A DNA stretch of 64,000 bases from Tenebrio molitor. Its lineage: Eukaryota > Arthropoda > Insecta > Coleoptera > Tenebrionidae. The stretch covers positions 20,274,001 through 20,338,000 of the forward strand of contig NC_091049.1 in NCBI RefSeq assembly GCF_963966145.1, given 5' to 3'. The notes under the pieces were generated by a model. That model was not told the origin of the DNA. It did not search any database and worked only from the letters and a program-made list of their open reading frames with translations. This document shows, piece after piece, positions 34,165 through 45,404 of this stretch (position 1 is its first letter; every line of letters starts with the position of its first letter). The position numbers and the translations under genes were made by a program.

Positions 34165-35137
34165 TATAAACATTTACATTTTGTAAAAATATTGAAATAA
34201 ATAATTTGATTTGTGAGGGAAAAGGAATTTGAATCAATGGTTACTTCACCATCTCTCTAATCCTTTTGGATACTGAGCGCAGTTCAGGTGTTTGTAAAGG
34301 TCAGTCCAGGTAGAAAAAATTTCTTGAGCGCAGTTTGAATGTCGGATTAAGGATCTAATGGATTTTGTGCGCAGTTCAGAGGATTAATTTTTATTAAAAC
34401 ACATTATTCAACTTTGCCACAAGTAATACAAGATTTAGAGACCCGTGGCTTGTCTTTGGTTGAATATGTAGATATTTTTGAGGGTGCTAAACTTGCTGTT
34501 GAAAAAGTTTCCAGTGATGTGGGTAAAAAAATCCAGACGAAATTAAAGGACGTGCTAGCCAGAAATCCTGGAATTCAAACAATTATGGATGTAGCTGTAA
34601 TTCATAGAGAGGGCGTAGGGACAACACCTTTAACTATTAAACAAACAAGTGCCTTAAAATTTGCACCAGTAACATCTTGCGATGTTGAGCGATCGTTCTC
34701 GCATTATAAAACTATTTTATCAGATAGACGGCAAAATTTATTGCCCTAAAATATAGAAAAATACCTGGTTTCTTCGTGGAAAGTAGATATTTAAGTTTTT
34801 CTATAGTGTGTATAATCTGAATGCTTTTTTGAATAAAGAATAATTTATTAAATAAATTGCCTTTTTTGTCCATTTTTGGTACTTTTCTTGCCTTTTTTGG
34901 AAATTTTATGCCGCCTTTTTGCCTATTTTTTTTGCCTTTTACGCCATTTTTTCTTGCCTGAATATCCGCTCTCTAAGTATGTATAAACACTTCGTAGCGC
35001 AGTCTATCAACTTTAGTGTACTGAATAACTCTAGAAACTAATCTATGCAACAATTTACTAAGTGGTGTGAACACATCGTAGACTAAATCTAGACACGAGT
35101 GTCGACATTTGAGTGTCTGGTGTATACGTAGCTTTAG

Positions 35138-36483
35138 TCATTATAGATTTTAATCAGGTTAAATTTCATGTTTATTTCTCTTAAAATAAAAGCATATATG
35201 AAACAAAATATTTTTTTCATGGTAGTCCTTAAATCACTTAAATCACGTTTCAACACTATCCATAGTTTTACAACCAGGTCTGAAGAAGTTAAAATGGCAA
35301 AACAATTTAAATCCTCGTTCAAATAATATTAATGATGAATCTTTACTACAATGTGTGGCTAATTGTAAACCTTTATATGATAAAACACAAATCACTATTC
35401 CAGAAGGAGAACAGCAAAATGCTTTGAGTTGATGTATGGCACGAAAGTTTGCAGCTTCCAAGTGTGTGTCCTGGCACATGTCACTCTCATGCCATGCATA
35501 GAGTTGTTAGAAAGGGTTGTTATATATTGCATTCGTCAAGCACGCGTGCTGCGTTTGTACCTTCCATGAAAAGTGATTAGAATTAGATTTAGTTAACATT
35601 GCTTCTGATCATATTTAAAACTTATACCTGCCTTTCGTTGGGCAAATGTTTTAGATTCTTTAAAATGAAGCTTGAGGTATCTTACACTATACAAATGCAG
35701 AGTAGGTGGTTTCTTACAAATTACCTATGTAATTGCAACTGACATGTCAAGTAATTCACCTATTGTCAATGTGCTCCAATATTTACTGCAACAATGACCT
35801 GCGATAATTAGATACGTGTCTACTTCCTGAACATTTTGATCACATTCTGAGAACGCCACAATTTAATAAATACATACTTAGAAACTTACCATTCAGTGGT
35901 GAGTTGCTAATTGTTTCAGGTGTTCTTTAGTGACTTCCGAAGCTGATGTCTCATTTTGTTGATATCAAAATTGCAAATCCTGAATGTCTCAAAAACCACA
36001 TACAACATCGGCACAGTTCATTCTGTAATACAACAAAATGAATAATGAAGACGTTCAGCAGACGGAAAATGTTAATATAACCTAAAAATGGTGCTCACGC
36101 TTTACATTCACAATCAGTAAATTTTAACCGTAAGCCAACAAACTAGTACATGTAAGCGACTATGGCTGATATAATGAAAAATATAGTCAATAATGAACAG
36201 AATAAACAATACATGCAAAGAAAAACTTACAAGTTCATTTGTCCCACAACACAAGTAATAATTAATGAACGAACACCAAACCAAAACAAAAAGCACATGG
36301 ACCATGGACTCATGGATGTGATGTGAGGATGTGACATGCAATTGCCATGCGCGACCACCAATCCAGAGATAAAACTATATAGAACGCAAACTCCCTTTTA
36401 TATTTTTGGTTCTTGGAAAAATGCGCCATCTGTTGGCTTGTGGACGGTGCGTCCTTAACCGGCTAGATTTTAGAATGTATTAT
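35138..36483. other. AT-rich intergenic DNA
   Basis: No supported gene in 1.3 kb. A frame near 35285-35430 reads NINDESLLQCVANCKPLYDK, which faintly recalls the start of a MADF domain but is too short to call. Confidence 0.4.
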
Positions 36484-36925
36484 GATTTATCACGACCTGC
36501 TGTATAATAACCGGCCTGTTCATTTCATTAAAAAAGCATTGCGAAAATGTTTCCGAGAGAGAACCAATTTTCGTAGATGAGGGCGCCACAGTAGTCACAG
36601 TACGGGCGCTTCTAAAGAATAAAAATGCGGAAAAATATGTTTAGACATGATTTTATAGAGTTAAGATTGAGTGCAGTAAGTTCATATTTTCTTTCTAAAA
36701 CAATACTGAATACAATTGTATTTTTGATTTTAAATTCGAATGTCATTTAAAAAAAAATTCTCGGTGACAAAAACTTAAGATGAATAATATCCCCAAAAAG
36801 CGCCCGTACACTAGCGCCACAGAATAGAGAACATTGTTCTTTATTCTGTGCTAGCGCTCTGCGGGGATCACTCAAATTACACTTTTGAACAGGCAGGTTA
36901 TAATACAGCAGGTCGTGTGATTTAT
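36484..36925. mobile_element. MITE of about 440 bp
   Basis: Inverted ends: CACGACCTGCTGTATAATAA within 36484-36522 and complement within 36886-36925. Internally, GCGCCACA...GTGCTAGCGC-like words form a second, smaller inverted pair. No coding capacity. Confidence 0.75.
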
Positions 36926-36940
36926 ATTTATGAATTTTAG

Positions 36941-38264
36941 CAAGGCGGTCTCTATTTTAACAGGCCAGGACACTGGCTGTGTTGCCAAATTTCTTAGTGG
37001 GCCATTCCATAGCATCCTGAGTTTCAAAAATATTGGCACTTCCATAGAAAGGCGGTTCATTCAAAAATAATTTTGACAAGACAATTAATTGTGCAATTAA
37101 TTTCAGTAATTGAAAAACTAAACATGCCACACAAATGTTACGTACCCAATTGTAGTGATGGATAAATGACCGGTCATTTATTTTTGGTCAAAGTTGACCG
37201 GTCCTTGATCGGTCAATTACCAGTCATTGGTCAAAAAGTAGGAACTAGTTAAACATCACAAAATGATTCTTTCCATGTCAAGGATTGATTTAATACCAAA
37301 TAATGGTTCTTAATTCCATTTTTTATAAGATTTATTGATCGATAAATTATTGTTCTAAAATTGTGTAAGAGAGGTTAAGTTTGAATTGTTTGAAGTTATA
37401 CTTTGTTTTATCTTTAACATATTTGCTTGAATTTGAACTTTTTGTTAATTTAAAATCCTTTAAAACTTTCAACACAACTGTGTGTGTGTATTTTCAGTTT
37501 TTTTGTTTCTTTTAAAATACTTAAACATTCGTTTAGAATTTAAAAAAGTAGATAAGTATTTTATGAAAATATGTAAAAATATATTGTATGTCATCGTAAG
37601 AAGACACAAAAACGATTGTAAAACAAAAACCACTTCTTCCTAATAGATAAAAAGCTTAATAATCGTTTTCCACAATGATCTCTATTAAAGTTTTAGATGT
37701 TTCATTGTCATAATTTACTTATTTATTGTTATAATCGATTTCTTCATTGTCAGCAGCTACGTAAATGAAATCAGACAAACCAACATAACCTCATTTCATC
37801 AGTCAAACAGTCATCATAATCCTATAATCTTCAACATTATAAGCGGGAAATTTAAATTTTAAAAATGACTGGTCAAATTCGTCAAGTCATTGACAATTAT
37901 TGACCGGTCAAATGGGTCATTGACTAAGTCAATTACCAGACCTCACAACACTACCCAATTGCAAGTCAAATTATGTTTCAAGCAAGTCTTCCTACATTAG
38001 CGTTTTCAAATTCCCATCGAAGAAGATTAGAATGCAAGAAGGGATACGTATTTTGGAACTAAAAAACTGGCGCGTGAGGTCTTTGTTGCTCGTTCCATTA
38101 GGTCTAAAATCCATTTTAAATTATACTCAATTTCATATAAATGTGCATCTAAGCAAGCCATGAAAATCTGATTTTCTGTTGGTATTAAAGCCAAAGCTAG
38201 TGACTTTTACTTTCAAAGTTGCTTGCTATGCGCGAACTCGATTTGACTAATTTTTCAGTTTTGT
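36941..38264 (+). mobile_element. THAP-carrying element, copy 1 (interrupted)
   Basis: It starts with the TIR CAAGGCGGTCTCTATTTTAA and carries an ATG (about 37125) opening MPHKCYVPNC, the CxxxxC start of a THAP zinc finger. An 801-bp hAT MITE splits the THAP frame at 37153-37953; coding resumes with QVKLCFKQ/SSYISVFKFPSKK-like sequence and LENWRVRSLLL. No right TIR of its own was seen; copy 2 is inserted at 38265. Copies at 38265 and 62423 confirm the family. Confidence 0.75.
37153..37953. mobile_element. 801-bp hAT MITE with perfect 8-bp duplication
   Basis: CCCAATTG is duplicated at 37145-37152 and 37954-37961. The element starts TAGTGATG and ends CAACACTA, hAT-type termini. Both subterminal regions are packed with TGACCGGTCA and related GGTCA words, likely transposase-binding sites. 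It has no coding capacity. Confidence 0.9.
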
Positions 38265-39204
38265 CAAGGCGGTCTCTATTTTAACAGGCCAGGAGACTGG
38301 CTGTGTTGCCAAATTTCTTAGTGGGCCATTTCATAGCATCCTGAGTTTCAAAAATATTGGCACTTCCATAGAAAGGCGGTTCATTCAAAAATCATTTTGA
38401 CAAGACAATTAATTTCAGTAATTGAAAAATAAACATGCCACACAAATATATGTTGTGTTCTCGTAGATACCCAATTGCAAGTCAAATTATACTTCAAGCA
38501 AGTCTTCCTACGTTAGCGTTTTCAAATTCCCATCGAAGAAGATTAGAATGCAAGAATGGATGCGGATTTTGGAACTAGAAAACTGGCGCGTGAGGTCTTT
38601 GTTGCTCGTTCCATTAGGTCTAAAATCCATTTTAAATTATAAACCTGTATTGATGGTAGGGTCCATACACCCGAGTGGGTAGCTTTTGCAGTTCTTATTT
38701 ATTTTTAACAATTCATACTGCACCTTTATTGGTCTTTAATGGTCTCTGTGTACGACTTTAGAAACAAAATCTTGTCCTGAGCTGTACAATGTACAGGTGG
38801 CATGCGTTGGAATTTGCACTCGAGCAAATGCAATCAAGGTGAACTAAAAGGACTTCTATCTTCATTTTGGATAGGATACTTATTGTTCAGAATACAGGAC
38901 TATGAAATTTTACTAACAATAGCTATCTTATAAAACAGGATACACATAATTACCTTGACTTGGTCACCTGATATACTTTGACTGAAGTAAAGTTGCAATA
39001 CGAGAATTAGAAAAATGTTTCAGTGATGATTACCTGACAGCTAACAATGACAAAATAGTGAGTGACAGTGAGTGATCACAAAACTTCAAAACTAGTAAGT
39101 TTTTTTAAAGGTTGGCGAAGCAACGTTGTCAGACGTTAGTGGGCCATTCCACAGACTACTTTTTGAAGTCAGTGTCACGGCCTGTTAAAATAGAGACCGC
39201 CTTG
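38265..39204 (+). mobile_element. THAP-carrying element, copy 2
   Basis: A complete ~940-bp copy: the left TIR CAAGGCGGTCTCTATTTTAA and its complement end at 39204, flanked by GTTTTGT on both sides (7-bp duplication; 8 bp possible). It contains MPHK and a THAP-like segment (HRRRLECKNG region) but no transposase, so it is non-autonomous. The subterminal GTGGGCCATTCCA is inverted at both ends. It is inserted at the end of copy 1. Confidence 0.85.
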
Positions 39205-40009
39205 GTTTTGTCCATTTTAACATTGCTGTTTTCAAAAGCAATGTTACGTCTTTTTACTGATTAAATTAAAATTATTCTTATTTGTTGCTGTGTTTGTATT
39301 TTTACCAAGTAAAGATTTATTGGACATGACATTCATAAATGTGACTTTTGCAATGTAACTAAATTAAAGGTGCTTTTACACATGCACAACTCACTTGATG
39401 AACATTTATATGAAATCGACTATACAGGGTGTTAGGGAATGGTCTCCCGAGAATTTCAGGGTGAGTCTGTGACAGAAAATGTGGTCGAAAACCTTAGTAC
39501 AATTTTTTCCTAACATGAATGGTTTTCTCAAAAATAAAAATTTAAAACGGTGCCCGACTGTTTGGGAACTTTTGCACCGTTTTATTGTTGTGATAATTAA
39601 ATAAATAGTTAACGTTTTGTAATTAATGTTAATTGCTTAGCAACCAAAAACAACAATGACTCTATGTCACAATGACGTTTCGATAAACTAACAACAAAAC
39701 AGACAAATCGGTCAAGAAATTGCGTATTTTAGGACATAAATGTGCAATGTCAATTCTTGCAGATCCCTGTTATGTTTGTTCTGACACGAAAGAAGATTTC
39801 AGATGAAGTGAGCAGTAAGCTTAACTTGTACTGTTCCCATCAGGATTGGAATAATTACAGGTGGCACAAGTTGAGTAGAAACGATAAAATATAAATTCAA
39901 GCCACTTTGAAATGCCCCAAAATATAATCCTTTTAATAAATGTATTACATAATTATCAAATTAGGAACTAAAATTTTTTAAAGGATGGCCGTCACAGACT
40001 TGTCCTAAA
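39205..40009. other. Intergenic DNA
   Basis: No supported gene. TACAGGGTGTTAGGGAATGG at 39423 resembles an insect mariner/MITE terminus but I found no partner end. Confidence 0.4.
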
Positions 40010-40381
40010 AATAAGGGCAGATTTTCAAGACATTCGGATCTAAATCAAATTATCCAACGAGCCTTAAGTTCTAGCCACATTTTCTCCTTTCTTGAACCAT
40101 GTGGCCTCTTGAGAGATGATGGTAAAAGACCTGATGGTGGTACACTCATTCCATGGAGTAAAGGTCAACGCCTAATATGGGATGTAACATGTGTTGACAC
40201 TTTGACTGATTCTTACATAAGAAAAACTTCCATAATTGCAGGATCAGCTGCTGAAGAAGCAAGTAAACGAAAACATGACAAATATCAAAATTTAAAGTCT
40301 GCAAATTATATTTTTAAAGCATTAGTTTTCAAAACATTAGGTCCATGGAGTTTGGAATGTAATACATTTATCGATTACTAA
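40010..40381 (+). pseudogene. C-terminal nuclease-like piece of an RT element
   Basis: The frame reads SDLNQIIQRALSS..FLEPCG, then RPDGGTLIPWSKGQRLIWDV and FKTLGPWSLECNTFI. This RPDG...WDVT...DT block is widespread at the C-terminus of reverse-transcriptase ORFs in metazoan genomes and resembles a PD-(D/E)xK restriction-like endonuclease (D of RPDG, D of WDVT); that reading is inference. Upstream RT is not visible. The frame is open from 40109 to its stop. Confidence 0.5.
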
Positions 40382-41094
40382 AATTTACACAAGTAGGTCT
40401 GACCTAATTTCTTAAAAAATTACAACATATGTTTTAGAAAATATACATTAGATTAAAATTTATTTAATTACTAGATCATTTTTTACAATACTTGATAAGC
40501 TTAAATTTGTGAATGAAACGTGGAGTTACCAAAACGACAAGCTGCAAATCATTCAGTCACACGTTCATCAAGTACCTTCGCCCATTTCTTCTTCATTCTC
40601 TCCTCTCACATGATCATCACTCTCATTCATTTCTATTTCGACGATAATAACTTCAGGAGCTTCACTTACATCGTACTCACATAAGTTGGCTACATTTTCA
40701 CTCATATCAGAATTACCACTCACTTGCATATTTGAATCACCTATTTGCTCGTGGTCACTAAATGACAAAACATCACTGGCAGATTCAGACAATGATGCTT
40801 CATCATCAGAATCATCTGAATCTGCTAGTGATATTATGATCGGAGGAATATCTCTGCAACTAAAATTACCCATTAGTTTTTGCCAATCTTGTGTGATCAA
40901 TTTTTCACAATGAGTTATGCTATCACTCCACATTTTTTGAGTATATCCTGATAACGCTTCGTCCCATTCATCTTCTACTGCTTTTTTTTTTGGAAGGTTG
41001 TGATTGTTGTGAACTAATATTTTTATTATAGTAAGGCTTACAGAATCCCCAAACCAGCTCAATAGGATTGTATTGACAGTTATAAGGTGGGAGT

Positions 41095-44000
41095 CAGGGC
41101 CGTAACCAGCGCAGGGCCAGGCAGGGCTTCGCCCTGCCTGCGGAGATTCTTGCCCTTCCAAGGCAAATTTCAGATGTAATATGGCAAAGCCCACTATATT
41201 AAGAAATAAATTACATAAATTATTATTAAAATATTGTTTCTCAGATTATGATATACCTACGTTTGTTAATATTCCTTTCGTCAGCTGTAATTAATAGGTA
41301 TTTTAATTCCAAAACATAAAATGCGATATAATAAAATCGTGTTTTTTTTGTCATAATTCGATATTCAAAAAGTGCCAGTTCGGTAGTTCGGCTGTGCGAT
41401 TGCGATATCAATCGCCTACCGCTTTACTGAGAATACTCTTTTCCAAGAAACAACAACACCCGTTCCGGTAGTTAATTCTGCACAAGTGCAAGCCGCAGAA
41501 ATTCTTATTTCTGTAGCATTCAGATTTTGCCTTACCTTTAGTGGAGTGGAACCAAAATTTTAAGTGTTATTAAAGAGTCAAAAGGTGAAAGTGATACTGA
41601 CTAATAACTATCTAGTGGGAGGTTAACAAAAGTAATTTAATAGGCATTCGATAGTGTACATATTTAGTAGTGATGGATATAAGGAATTTTTTCGTTAAAA
41701 AACCAAGATTAGAAGATTCGAATAACTCGCACGTTACAATTCCCAAAAGTAATGATCATCAGGCTGGCGATGATAATGTTCAAATAGCCTCTACTAGTTC
41801 TAATTATAAAAATCACAATACACCGGCGCCATCGGATTTAGTTGGAATGGGAAAGCTTATCAAGCAAGTGGAACTTAAAACTTATCCTAAACAGGCTAAT
41901 GGTCGTTCTTTCCACTCACATTGGTACAAAAAATTTAAATGGCTGGAATACTCTGTTCAAAGTGATGCTGCCTTTTGTTATGCGTGCAGACAATTTCAAC
42001 CATTTGCCAACAAAGAAAAAACATATACCGAAACGGGGTATAGGAACTGGAAGAACGCTCTAGATTCAAAAAATGGTTTCCCAAAACATGAAAATACCGA
42101 AGTTCACATAACGTCAATGAAAATGTGGAAGGAAAAACTCGCAAGACAGAATACGGGCATCTTTGTATCCACACTAGTCAATCATAATATACTGGAAAAG
42201 CATAGATATTACATTAAATCGATTGCAGAAATTATACAATTTCTGGCGATTAATGAATTAGCGCTGAGAGGTGCATATGAAGCAGAAGAACACGCTGAAC
42301 GAAGTTTATTCAGTAATCTTTTCAAATTCACACTTAAAAAAGATACATTGCTTTCTGAATGTGCACAGCATATACCGAAAAATGCGAATTACACATCGCC
42401 AGCAATTCAAAATGAAATTATTGAAATTTTGTCAGACATGGTGCGGGAGTCTGTTGTTGCAGACATCAGAAACGCTGATGTGCCGTGGTTTACATTGATG
42501 GAAGATGGAACGCGAGACAAAAATAATAGGGAGAACATATCAATAGCCATCCGGTACGTTAAAAATGGAAAAGTCTTCGAGTCATTGTTGGGTATTTATA
42601 CTACAAAGGAGTTAGATGCGAAGAACTTTACCGACCTGACGCTGGATATCATGGAAAAAAACAATTTAGACACTTCGCGTCTTCTGAGTCAATGTTACGA
42701 CGGTGCCAGTGTCATGAGTGGCAAAAGAGGAGGTGTTGCCGCATTAATCCAGAAGAAATTAAAGAGGAATGTGCCGTACGTACATTGTGCTAATCACAGA
42801 TTGCACCTAGTTGTTATTAAAATGGTCTCAGATGTAGCTAAGATCAAACATTTTTTCGATCAATGTATACTGTTACACACATTCTTCCAACACGGAAAAG
42901 TTGCGGCGATATATGAAGGTAAAAGTATTGTTAGGGTCCTTGATCAACGCTGGTCAGGTCATCTGGCAATTGTCAATGTTATTTCTTCCAACTTTAAAGA
43001 GATCTTAAAAACACTGAATGCCATCATAAAAAGTGATAAATTTACTGGAGAAGATGTTGCTAAATGCATTGGATTGAAAAGTGTCATGCTTGGAATAGAA
43101 TTTCGCTTTAGTTTAATGCTTATGAGAAATATCTTGCGAATTTTAGAACCTGCAGATGCCATTTTGCAAAACCGTTCAAGTAGTTTGAAAGATGCTTTGT
43201 CGGTTATAAAATCTGTAAAGCAACGCATCGCAAAACTAAGAGAAGTGGATATATTTCCTGAAATTTTTACGGAGTCAGAAGTATTGGTGGGCAATACTAA
43301 GGCATCAACATCAGAAATTAATTTTGATTCTAAAAAACGGGAAAAGAGAGTTCCTGTGTCTATGAAAGACTATGTAGTTTTCGAAAAATTACCATGTAAC
43401 ACAGGTAATAATGATAATGAACCATCGCAAATGAGACAATTACATTTCGAAGTAATTGATTTAGTAATAACACAATTGGATGAACGATTCTGTGAGAACG
43501 AAGAACTTTTAAATTCCATCAGCAGCATAGAAGAATTCAATTACGAAAAACTGGTAGTTTTGGAGAAACTAGGTATGTAGTATAAAAAACCTAGTAGGTT
43601 TTTCTTTTACTTTTTGTAAAGAAGTGATTTTATTTTAATTCAGAACAATAAATTATATCTTTCTTTGAGGTGCCACCATTCCTTCCAAAGAAGAACTCTC
43701 AGTGGTAAAATGTTTCTTTGAAGAAAATCCATCAGATACTGACAAATTTGAACATCTGTATAAGCTGCGAGAAGCTTTCAGGAAAACGTACGATCTCTTC
43801 GCCACCGTTGCCACTTTTGGATGCAGTACAGCTTGCTGCGAATCTTCATTTTCGACAGTAACTGCTATTAACCGTCCTCAAAGAATTGCAATGACACATC
43901 AGCGTATGGCTGACTTGGTCTATTTAGCTTTTGAGAAAAAACGAACGCAGGAAATTGATTTCGATTTGTTCTTGTCAAAATTTAATAACAAGCGTGACAG

Positions 44001-44185
44001 AAAATTACAGCTTTATTAATTAGGTACTCATCGCAAAGGTGTATTTAAACATACCACTACATTTTTGTTCTTTCTTAAACTTTTATATCTCTAATAAACT
44101 ACCTTTAACCTTTACGTTTAAATTTTTTAGCCCTTCCATGAAAATCGCCTGCCCTTTCTGCAACCAAAGGCTGGCTACGGCCCTG
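41095..44185 (+). mobile_element. 3091-bp hAT element with perfect 8-bp duplication
   Basis: The ends CAGGGCCGTAACCAGC and GCTGGCTACGGCCCTG are inverted repeats. GTGGGAGT is duplicated at 41087-41094 and 44186-44193. Just inside the left end is a short hairpin, CAGGCAGGGCTTCGCCCTGC. It disrupts the minus-strand transposase exactly between VLRLPP and YNCQYNP; one duplication copy accounts for the join. Confidence 0.95.
41673..44019 (+). CDS. hAT transposase, ZMYM1-like with DUF4371
   Basis: The main exon, from the ATG at 41673 to about 43572, is open for ~635 residues: a TTF-type zinc-finger region (FKWLEYSVQSDAAFCYACRQ), the DUF4371 region (LEKHRYYIKSIAEIIQFLAI) and catalytic-core blocks DVPWFTLMEDGTRDKNNREN, QCYDGASVMSGKRGG and YVHCANHRLHLVV. 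A GT donor after EKLG and an acceptor before ATIPSKEELSV join the second exon (about 43669-44019), which carries the hATC end (CSTACCESSFSTVTAINRPQ ... HQRMADLVYLAFEKK). The phase needs checking. There are no internal stops, and with its ends it may be intact and recently mobile. It encodes a nuclear DNA-binding transposase, not a host function. Confidence 0.85.
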
Positions 44186-44934
44186 GTGGGAGTCTCAACA
44201 CTTCAACACTTTGAGTATGTAATAACTCGTCAATTTGGTATTTTTTGGTGCCAATGCGTGATCTAATAATAGTCATTAATTCTTTTTTTGTTAATTTCAT
44301 ACTAAAGGGAATTTTGCGTTCAGTTAGCCAAGATTGTAAATTTAATTTGTTCCAAGAATAGGTAGGGGGACGCTCTACAAGCACCGAATGATACGGGGCG
44401 TTATCCATTACCACAACAACCTTTTGGTGGAAGCATTGAAGCGTTGAAACTAATTGTTCTTCTAGTCTTCTACCCATTTTTTGAATAACTCCCCGTTCAT
44501 CGTTTTGTAATAGACGGCACTATCAATATTGCTGTTTAAAAGGAATTTGCAACCTTCCAAAAATCCAAATTTACAGCCTGCGTGGAGAACGGTAAAACGC
44601 TTACCCTCAGTGACTGTAATTTTTTTAGGCATAGTTCTCCTGTCATTTTCATTTAACCACCGTCTTATTGGCGCACCGTTTTGGTATATCCACGTTTCAT
44701 CCAAAAAGACAAATAAAGCATTTTTTTCTTTATATTGTAAATATTTCCGCAAAAACTTAATTTTCAATGATTTTAACCTGGGACTTTCAATTAAGATTTT
44801 TCGGTTATTTACTTTTTTATATTGATAACCCATTGTTTTGACAATAGATCTAAATGTTGTTAAGCTTCCGATATAGTCCAATTCATTTTTGGCATAATGG
44901 TACAAGTCTGCCATGGTAAAATATTTATTGTTCT

Positions 44935-45075
44935 CGTTCAGCCGATAATAGTATACTATATATTGAGGGAGAGAAATGCATGATTTTTCCTAAGGTGCAG
45001 TTTGTAGCCAGAGGGCGAAGCCCGAGGGCTACAAAGCACCGAGGGAAAAATGAGCATTCTCTCCAGAAGTATATA
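44935..45075. repeat. Long imperfect palindrome P5
   Basis: Arms of ~60 bp flank the centre GAGGGCGAAGCCCGAGGG (about 45012-45029). Both borders are AGTATACTATA/AGTATATATACTATTTTTTT. It lies immediately upstream (minus strand) of the transposase relic and abuts the inverted-repeat element at 45076. Confidence 0.85.
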
Positions 45076-45404
45076 TACTATTTTTTTCACGGTAGGGAGT
45101 AGAAACAGCACAAAAATCTCAAATTTTAAGAATAAAAAAATGATGACAAATGAGTTGTCATCTTTCGATGAATTTAATGAAATTAGTAGTTGCCTTGACA
45201 ACACAATTAGATTTTTGTCACAACAGTCAAAAAAAATGAAAACTCCCATTAGATTTTTGTCACAACTGTCAAAAAAATGAAAACTCCCTAGGGAGCAAGT
45301 ATTTGCAAATATTTGCTCCCTAGGGAGAAAATGCTCTACTTCTGTCACGATGTTGACATCCGAAAAGTTGATTTCTACTCCCGATCGTGAAAAAATATGA
45401 TTAT
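45076..45404. mobile_element. Inverted-repeat element with internal duplication
   Basis: TTTTTTTCACGGTAGGGAGT at the left and the complement of TTTTTTCACGATCGGGAGTA at the right end form inverted ends of ~25 bp. Inside, a 42-bp unit (ATTAGATTTTTGTCACAACA...) is tandemly repeated at about 45206 and 45248, followed by a palindrome around CTCCCTAGGGAG. It overlaps a 182-residue minus-strand frame that looks incidental. Confidence 0.7.

Larger units (their letters stand above)
30707..34385 (+). mobile_element. MULE with AACTGCGC subterminal repeats
   Basis: The left end carries GAACTGCGCACA and, further in, GAACTGCGCTCAGTA; the right end carries both in inverted order (34265-34380). The transposase gene is 31192-32659; the remaining 3' part is occupied by a mariner at 32699-34164. 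The exact ends and the expected ~9-bp duplication could not be aligned. Confidence 0.7.
28514..34790 (+). pseudogene. hAT transposase split by nested elements
   Basis: Exon 1 (28514-28615) and exon 2 (28676-28978) encode a BED-like finger (VFCQACSKPIH ... KYHVTQH) and NNPVLTEFLATTTKEIIP. Exon 3 (from 29032) has ISENYIWISVDETTDVKGRY, with the catalytic Asp, then decays through shifts. 29300-29645 holds IHVTCLAHGLHRICETIRE and PLPPEPVLTRWGSWL. The final exon (about 34390-34790) supplies LEYVDIFEGAK-like sequence and the hATC end SALKFAPVTSCDVERSFSHY. Interruption, stops and deletions make it non-functional. It is the same clade as the exon relic at 15359. Confidence 0.75.
27675..34975 (+). mobile_element. 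hAT element enlarged by nested insertions
   Basis: The ends TAGAGAGCGGATA...GGCAA (left) and the complement at 34953-34975 are inverted repeats, with AGTATGT duplicated at 27668-27674 and 34976-34982 (7 bp, or 8 bp depending on alignment). TGCCTTTTTTGCC-type subterminal repeats occur inside both ends. The transposase exons lie at 28514-29645 and 34390-34790; the middle is occupied by a MITE and a MULE that carries a mariner. Confidence 0.8.
26811..35137. mobile_element. 8.3-kb outer element with long inverted ends
   Basis: CTAAAGCTACGTATACAC and TCAAATGTCGACACTCGTGT at 26811-26854 are repeated in inverted form at 35089-35137; the right copy has about 7 extra bases. The MADF gene (27061-27400) is the only coding sequence not explained by inner insertions, so this was probably a small MADF-carrying element, now swollen by the hAT, MULE and mariner insertions. 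Target duplication unresolved. Confidence 0.65.
40568..44914 (-). pseudogene. DDE transposase with 81-residue D-E spacing, copy 2, split by hAT
   Basis: On the minus strand 44914-44462 gives FRSIVKTMGYQYKK, LFVFLDETWIYQNG (first Asp) and GCKFGFLEGCKFLL. After a shift, 44477-44190 gives VVVVMDNAPYHSVLVE (second Asp) and VEVLRLPP. The hAT element interrupts here, and 41086-40980 continues YNCQYNPIELVWGFCK (catalytic Glu). I count 81 residues from the second Asp to the Glu, as in copy 1. A run of A residues at about 40982-40991 causes another shift before AVEDEWDEALSGYTQKM and the acidic tail (CRDIPPIIISLADSDDSDDE), which ends at 40568. The N-terminal domain upstream of 44914 is missing or unrecognised. 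Confidence 0.75.
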
